This document shows positions 5,620-10,149 of a DNA stretch of 10,149 nucleotides, piece after piece (position 1 is the first letter of the stretch; the number at the start of each line of letters is the position of its first letter). Both the position numbers and the translations under genes were made by a program. Location: NCBI GenBank assembly GCA_903887035.1, contig CAISOG010000075.1, positions 1 to 10,149 on the forward strand, given 5' to 3'. The DNA is from an uncultured Holosporaceae bacterium. Lineage in GTDB: Bacteria; Pseudomonadota; Alphaproteobacteria; CAISOG01. The notes under the pieces are model-generated. The model had not been told where the DNA came from. It saw only the letters and a program-made list of their open reading frames with translations, and did no database searches.

Positions 5620-7473
5620 TTAAGCGTCACTGTCACTTTCTTTTGCGGCGTCATCGGCTTTTTTGGCTTTGGTAGCCTTGCCTGAATCCGATTTGGCGGC
5701 CGCAGCCTCCGTTTTCTCTTTGGCTTTGCTCATCGCTACGCCCAGAATGTCGCCAAGGCTGGCACCGCTGCTGGTGGTACCATATTCTTCCAGCGCTTTA
5801 CGCTCTTCCTCTAGCTCCAGTTGCTTCACGGACAGCTGAGTCTTTTTGCCGGTGGCATCATATTGGGTGATGACAGCGTCCAACTTCTCACCAACGGCAA
5901 AGCGATCGACCCGCTGTTCGTTTTTCTCACGCGATAGCTCGCCTTTTTTAATAAAGCCTATTTGGTTGTCACCAAATTTGACCTCAATACCGCCATCGGT
6001 CAGCTGGCTAATCACTGCGGTAACCACCACACCTTTTTTCAGGCCGGCCGAGGATCCCTCGCCACCTTGCCTACCGGCATGGGAACCACCCTCTGCATCG
6101 CTGGCTGAACCTTTTGCATGGGCAGGGCGATCGCCCGATAGTTGTTTGATGCCCAGGGCAACCCGCTCTTTACTGGGATCCATTTCGATGATTTTGGCCT
6201 GAATCTCTTGGCCTTTGCTGTAGGTTTTCAACAGCTCCTCACCGTTGCGTTCCCAGCTCAGGTCATTCATGTGAATGATCCCTTCCATATCGGGGCCAAC
6301 CTCAACAAACAAGCCAAAGTCGGTGATGTTTTTGATCGGCAGGGTCATGACCTCACCAACCTGGTGGGCATTGGCAAAGTCTTCCCATGGATTCTGCTGG
6401 CACTGTTTATAGCCCAGGCTGATGCGGCGTTTGGCCAAATCAACATCCAACACCATCACCTCAACGGTTTGACCGATAGACAACAGGCGGTTAGGCGCAA
6501 CATTCTTTTTCGTCCAGCTGAGTTCGGAAACGTAAATCAACCCCTCAACCCCAGGTTCCAGCTCAGCAAATGCACCATAATCGGTAATGTTGGTGATTCT
6601 GGATTGCAGACGCTGGTTGGCGTGATAGCGGGTTTCAATACCATCCCATGGGTTGGATTCCAGCTGTTTCATGCCCAGGCTGATGCGCTGATTTTCCTGG
6701 TTGTATTTAATGACCTGCACCTGCACCTGTTGGCCAATGCTCAACACCTCTGATGGGTGGTTAATCCGACGCCAGGAAATGTCGGTGATGTGAACCAGAC
6801 CATCGACGCCGCCCAAGTCAACAAAGGCACCGTAGTTGGTGATGTTTTTCACCGTACCGGTCATGATCTGACCTTCTTTCAGCGCACCGATGATTTCGTT
6901 GCGGCTTTCGGCACGCGATTCCTCCAACACGGCGCGGCGGGACACCACGATGTTGCCACGGCGGCGATCCATTTTTAGAATTTGGAACGGCTGCACCTTA
7001 CCCAATAGAGGGCTAATGTCTTTGGTGGGGCGAACATCGACTTGGCTGTTCGGCAAAAAGGCAATGGCACCGGAAAGGTCAACGGTGTAACCACCCTTAA
7101 CCCGACCATTGATAACGCCCTCAACCCGCTGTTGCTGTTCAAAAGCTTGCTCCAGGATAATCCAGGATTCTTCACGACGGGCGCGTTCACGGCTAAGCAC
7201 CGCCTCACCCTGACGATCTTCCAGGCGTTCCACATAAACGTCAACGATGTCACCAACTTGCAGCTCCACCAGGCCGTTCACATTGGCAAATTCCTTCAGC
7301 GACACCCGCCCCTCAGATTTCAATCCAACATCGATAACGGCGGAATCTTTTTCCAGGCTGATGACCAAGCCTTTTACAACGGAACCTTCCAATTGTTGGC
7401 CGGGCTTAATAACCTCGTCCAACATGGCGGCAAAATTTTCAACGGGAACTTGGGTTTGGGTGTTAAGTGACAT
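5620..7473 (-). CDS. rpsA: 30S ribosomal protein S1
   Basis: S1 binds mRNA leaders and brings them to the 30S subunit. The 617-residue protein (from the ATG at 7473) shows six S1/OB repeats at about 26-95, 113-180, 199-269, 286-356, 373-444 and 479-551. Repeats 3-5 carry the clear NITNYGAFVDL, NITDYGAFAEL and NITDFGLFVEV signatures. Repeats 5 and 6 are separated by a roughly 34-residue linker rich in Gly, Ser and Ala (445-478), longer than I would expect in this class. The tail after 551 contains the conserved SGASLGDILG segment and ends in a charged Lys/Ala/Asp-rich stretch. A TTG at 7491 would add six residues, but the ATG gives the usual start. No Shine-Dalgarno is visible in the 46-base gap after cmk, as is also the case for E. 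coli rpsA, which is autoregulated. A strong terminator follows. Confidence 0.97.
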   Translation of the reverse strand: MSLNTQTQVPVENFAAMLDEVIKPGQQLEGSVVKGLVISLEKDSAVIDVGLKSEGRVSLKEFANVNGLVELQVGDIVDVYVERLEDRQGEAVLSRERARREESWIILEQAFEQQQRVEGVINGRVKGGYTVDLSGAIAFLPNSQVDVRPTKDISPLLGKVQPFQILKMDRRRGNIVVSRRAVLEESRAESRNEIIGALKEGQIMTGTVKNITNYGAFVDLGGVDGLVHITDISWRRINHPSEVLSIGQQVQVQVIKYNQENQRISLGMKQLESNPWDGIETRYHANQRLQSRITNITDYGAFAELEPGVEGLIYVSELSWTKKNVAPNRLLSIGQTVEVMVLDVDLAKRRISLGYKQCQQNPWEDFANAHQVGEVMTLPIKNITDFGLFVEVGPDMEGIIHMNDLSWERNGEELLKTYSKGQEIQAKIIEMDPSKERVALGIKQLSGDRPAHAKGSASDAEGGSHAGRQGGEGSSAGLKKGVVVTAVISQLTDGGIEVKFGDNQIGFIKKGELSREKNEQRVDRFAVGEKLDAVITQYDATGKKTQLSVKQLELEEERKALEEYGTTSSGASLGDILGVAMSKAKEKTEAAAAKSDSGKATKAKKADDAAKESDSDA

Positions 7474-7519
7474 GGTTGAGGGTGAGTCCAAAAGTTAAGG
7501 TTGCACAATAGGAAGGAAA

Positions 7520-8308
7520 CTATAAATCAAGTGGTTGCCCATGCCAAGCCCTAAAATGGGGGTTACTGTAGGCTACCGCCTGTGCGGTTAACTCGGCGGG
7601 CGTGACCCGACTGTTATCCAGCACTTGGCCTGCAGCAGCGCGGCTGGCGGCCATTTGTGCCGCATCGCTGGCATCGCGGGCGTGAATATCGGCCAGGATG
7701 CGTTCTACTGTCGGTTGGGCTGCTGTTGGTTGGCTATTGGTGGTGGCCGCAGCATTGGCCAAAGCCAGCTGTTGCAACTGGCGATGGCGCCGCTCTGCCC
7801 GCACCTGGGCATCGGCAATGATGAACAGCTTCACCTGCGCCTGCGGGGCAATCACGCTGCCGATGTCGCGGCCTTCGATCACCGCACCCATGACCGCGCC
7901 TGATGGATCGCCCGCCTGATGCGGCGGATGCAGCGCAAAATCCACCTGCAACTGGCGCAGGGCTGCCCGCACCGCCGGCATGGCCGCCACCAGGCTGGCC
8001 GCGATGCTGACATCCTCCGCCCGCAACTGCGCCTGATAGTCCAAATCCTGCAGCGGTTCCAGGCGCAGCTGGCTGGCGACGGCGGCGGCCTGGTCGGGAT
8101 CCAGCTGTTGCCGCAACGCATCGGGGCTTAGCCTGACCGCGCTGCCTGCAGGCGTCAACAGCGCCAGGCCAACGGCGCGGTACAACAACCCCGTATCCAG
8201 ATGCGCCAGGCGATAATGGCTTGCCAATCCCCTAGCCAACGTGCCCTTGCCACTGGCGGCGGGGCCGTCAATCGCAATGATAAAGGGGGCTGCCGATTGC
8301 TGCACCAT
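7520..8308 (-). CDS. cmk: Cytidylate kinase
   Basis: Cmk phosphorylates CMP and dCMP to the diphosphates with ATP, in the cytoplasm. From the ATG at 8308 (262 residues) the P-loop GPAASGKGT is at 15-23, the substrate-binding LDTGLLYRAV segment begins at 37, and EGRDIG is at 145-150. An ADAQVRAERRHRQ lid region and an RDASD motif follow. An Ala/Thr/Gln-rich stretch after the lid appears to be a small insertion. The start is uncertain: three GTG codons in a row (8318-8326) precede the ATG and are in frame. Beginning at 8326 would put the start 3 bases after the aroA stop. I prefer the ATG because it gives the usual short lead into the P-loop and has the G-rich GGTGGTG in front. The gene is translated from the same run of genes as aroA and precedes rpsA by 46 bases. 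Confidence 0.95.
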   Translation of the reverse strand: MVQQSAAPFIIAIDGPAASGKGTLARGLASHYRLAHLDTGLLYRAVGLALLTPAGSAVRLSPDALRQQLDPDQAAAVASQLRLEPLQDLDYQAQLRAEDVSIAASLVAAMPAVRAALRQLQVDFALHPPHQAGDPSGAVMGAVIEGRDIGSVIAPQAQVKLFIIADAQVRAERRHRQLQQLALANAAATTNSQPTAAQPTVERILADIHARDASDAAQMAASRAAAGQVLDNSRVTPAELTAQAVAYSNPHFRAWHGQPLDL

Positions 8309-8329
8309 TGCCGATTGCACCACCACCCC

Positions 8330-9700
8330 TTAGACCAATTGCAACCTTGCCCCTAACTGTTGGAACAGAGGCACAAAATTGGGAAAACTGGTCAGAACTG
8401 GGCGAACATCATCAACCTGCACCGGTTGCTGGCTGGCCATGCCCATCACCAAAAAGCTCATGGCGATGCGGTGATCCAACTGTGCCAGGATGGTGGCGCC
8501 ACCCGGCACCCCCGCCGCGCCGCAACCAACAACATGCAGGTCGTCACCCTCAATCCGCGTGGTCACGCCGCACAGGCTGAGCCCCTCGGCTGCAGCGGCC
8601 AGGCGATCGCTTTCCTTCACCCGCAACTCGGCCAAGCCGCGAAAAACGCTGGTGCCCGTGGCAAAGGCCGCTACCACCGCCGCTATCAGATACTCATCAA
8701 TCATGCTGGGGGCACGGCTGGCGGCAATATCCACCGCCCGCAACGGCGCGTGGCGCACGACGATGTCGGCGACAGGCTCCCCCCCCTGTAGGCGCGGGTT
8801 GATCAGGGTGATATCCGCCCCCATTTCCTGCAGCATGGTGATAAAGCCGATGCGCAGCGGGTTGGTGCTGACCCCCGTTAAGGTCAGGGCGGAGTCAGGC
8901 ACAATCGCCGCCGCGCCCAACAAAAAGGCGGCGGAGCTGGGATCGCCAGGAACCGCCAGGTTAAGGGGGCTAAGCGCGCCCATCGGCCGCTGAATCGACC
9001 AGGAGACCCCCTCATGCGTGTGTTCCTGGTGCAAATCAACCCCCATGGCGTGCAACATCCGTTCGGTATGGTCGCGGGTGGGTTCGGGCTCTATCACCAC
9101 GGTGGTGCCATTGGCGCCCAGCGCGGCCAGCAGAATAGCCGACTTCACCTGCGCCGATGCGACGGGCAGCTTATAGCGTATCGCCTGCAACGCGCCATCA
9201 CTGCGCATGGTCAGCGGCAGGCGGTCGCCCGAACGCCCCAAAAATTGAATGCCCATTTGTTTAAGCGGGGTCAGCACCCGCCCCATCGGCCGCTTGGAAA
9301 GGCTTTCATCGCCGCCAAAGGTCACGGTGATGGGATAGGCGGCCAGCAAGCCCATCAACAGACGGACGGCGGTGCCCGAATTGCCGAGATCCAGCACTTG
9401 CGCCGGTTCCTGCAAGCCAGCCTCACCCATGCCATCAACCTGCCAATGGCCATCGCCCAGGCGTTTGATGGCTACCCCGCAGGCCTGCAGGGCGGCGGCG
9501 GTTGCCAACACATCCTCCCCCTCCAACAGACCCGTAAACTCGCTGCGGCCAGCCGCCAAGGCCGCCAACATCAAACAGCGGTGGGAGATGGATTTGTCGC
9601 CCGGCACCGCCACCGTGCCTTGCAGCGCGGACGCCCCCGCAGAACGATAGGGTTGGGGAACAGATTGGGATAAAGGATCGGTACGCATACCCACAGTCAT
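8330..9700 (-). CDS. aroA: 3-phosphoshikimate 1-carboxyvinyltransferase (EPSP synthase), class II
   Basis: AroA joins phosphoenolpyruvate to shikimate-3-phosphate, the sixth step of the shikimate pathway to aromatic amino acids. The 456 residues show PGDKSISHR (33-41, catalytic-site Lys 36), LDLGNSGTAVRL (103-114), KRPMGRVLTPL (136-146), SAQVKSAILLA (182-192), TRDHTE (208-213), PGDPSSAAF (251-259), the catalytic Asp in SMIDEY (D335), LRVKESDR (359-366) and LDHRIAMSFLVMG (408-420). The overall pattern is class II, the group that includes the Agrobacterium CP4 enzyme. Unlike CP4, which has Ala in this PEP-site loop, this protein has Gly (GNSGT), the residue usual in inhibitor-sensitive enzymes. 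The ATG at 9700 is chosen, but a second ATG at 9688 is possible and neither has a clear Shine-Dalgarno. cmk follows almost without a gap. Confidence 0.97.
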   Translation of the reverse strand: MTVGMRTDPLSQSVPQPYRSAGASALQGTVAVPGDKSISHRCLMLAALAAGRSEFTGLLEGEDVLATAAALQACGVAIKRLGDGHWQVDGMGEAGLQEPAQVLDLGNSGTAVRLLMGLLAAYPITVTFGGDESLSKRPMGRVLTPLKQMGIQFLGRSGDRLPLTMRSDGALQAIRYKLPVASAQVKSAILLAALGANGTTVVIEPEPTRDHTERMLHAMGVDLHQEHTHEGVSWSIQRPMGALSPLNLAVPGDPSSAAFLLGAAAIVPDSALTLTGVSTNPLRIGFITMLQEMGADITLINPRLQGGEPVADIVVRHAPLRAVDIAASRAPSMIDEYLIAAVVAAFATGTSVFRGLAELRVKESDRLAAAAEGLSLCGVTTRIEGDDLHVVGCGAAGVPGGATILAQLDHRIAMSFLVMGMASQQPVQVDDVRPVLTSFPNFVPLFQQLGARLQLV

Positions 9701-9823
9701 ACGCTGGCAAAGCCATGCACGTCAAACCCAAATGGTGGCATGCGGTTCTGCCTGCAAGAAACAGGATTTGATTGGCCAAGCGGGCACAAATCTTATGATG
9801 GGATGCGGGGATTAGCGTTGCGC

Positions 9824-10149
9824 TTAAAGGGTTAGGTGTTGGGCAGCATGGGCAACAAGCTCTAAGACATCCCCAACATCGGGCGGGGTTATCGTAGCAA
9901 CTTCTGTTCCCACAACCTCCCCTGGAGTACCCGCATTATCCATATCACCCGCAGGTTGTGCAGTAACCTCCAGCAAATCGCTGACATCTAGTACTAGGCT
10001 TTCTGGATCCAAATTTTCCTCAACGGGAATGATAATTAGTTGTTCGGGATTAATACCAGAAGCTAGCGTTTCTGGCTCTGGTGCTTGCACAGATGTAGCC
10101 TGTGCCGATAAATCCCCAGACGACATTTCTGTGTAACCAGCCTGTGCTT
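9824..10149 (-). CDS. Acidic reading frame open at the window edge, possible tail of a larger protein
   Basis: The frame ends in TAA at 9824-9826 and stays open to base 10149, so the gene may begin outside the window. An internal ATG at 10126 would give 100 residues, but it has no ribosome site. The visible part is acidic, rich in Pro, Ala, Glu and Asp, lacks cysteine, and has no recognisable domain. It reads like a disordered C-terminal tail. Many alphaproteobacteria carry a small zinc-ribbon protein with an acidic tail (TIGR02300 family) just upstream of aroA in the same orientation. This could be its C terminus, but that rests on position and composition only, and the diagnostic N-terminal cysteines are not in view. 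It could also be a spurious frame. Confidence 0.4.
   Translation of the reverse strand, partial: AQAGYTEMSSGDLSAQATSVQAPEPETLASGINPEQLIIIPVEENLDPESLVLDVSDLLEVTAQPAGDMDNAGTPGEVVGTEVATITPPDVGDVLELVAHAAQHLTL

Noticed and set aside
9014..9673. Long open frame on the + strand opposite aroA
   Set aside because: It overlaps a complete EPSP synthase whose conserved motifs are all on the - strand; the product resembles no family.
1..10149. CRISPR array, toxin-antitoxin pair, phage or transposon genes
   Set aside because: I saw no regularly spaced repeats, transposase or integrase motifs, or small paired genes; all sizeable coding regions except the edge frame at 9824 belong to recognised families.

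Overview
The window looks like ordinary chromosome from an alphaproteobacterium of moderate G+C content. The evidence is the aroA-cmk-rpsA-ihfB gene order, a class II EPSP synthase, an alphaproteobacterial-type UvrC and S1, and an iron-sulfur photolyase of the FeS-BCP/CryPro group. I cannot name the order or genus. Most of the window is housekeeping. I found no phage module, transposase, CRISPR array or defence operon.

Layout, left to right. The 3' part of a photolyase/cryptochrome-related gene enters at base 1 on the + strand and ends at 1029. From 1030 to 1238 there is a repeat-rich spacer: two near-identical 46-47 bp hairpin repeats, each beside a degraded copy of a tRNA 3' end. An intact tRNA-Arg(CCG) follows on the - strand (1239-1314). 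Next is a two-gene - strand operon: an M23 peptidase lipoprotein (2798-2211) followed 15 bases later by a TerB-fold protein (2195-1383). A long intergenic region (2799 to about 3257) carries two DnaA-box consensus matches and many palindromes. It precedes uvrC on the + strand. uvrC converges on ihfB.

The right half is the - strand cluster aroA (9700-8330), cmk, rpsA, ihfB (5541-5233), read right to left. aroA and cmk are nearly contiguous, and rpsA follows cmk after 46 bases. A strong intrinsic terminator lies between rpsA and ihfB, so ihfB probably depends partly on readthrough or on its own promoter. An acidic reading frame open to the right edge (from 9824) precedes aroA. From its position it may be the tail of the small protein often found upstream of aroA in alphaproteobacteria, but this is an inference.

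The genes serve separate needs: DNA repair (photolyase, UvrC), shikimate pathway (AroA), CMP/dCMP phosphorylation (Cmk), translation initiation (S1), DNA bending (IHF) and envelope maintenance (M23/TerB pair). The two places most worth a second look are the tRNA-associated repeats at 1073-1217 and the DnaA-box/palindrome region upstream of uvrC.
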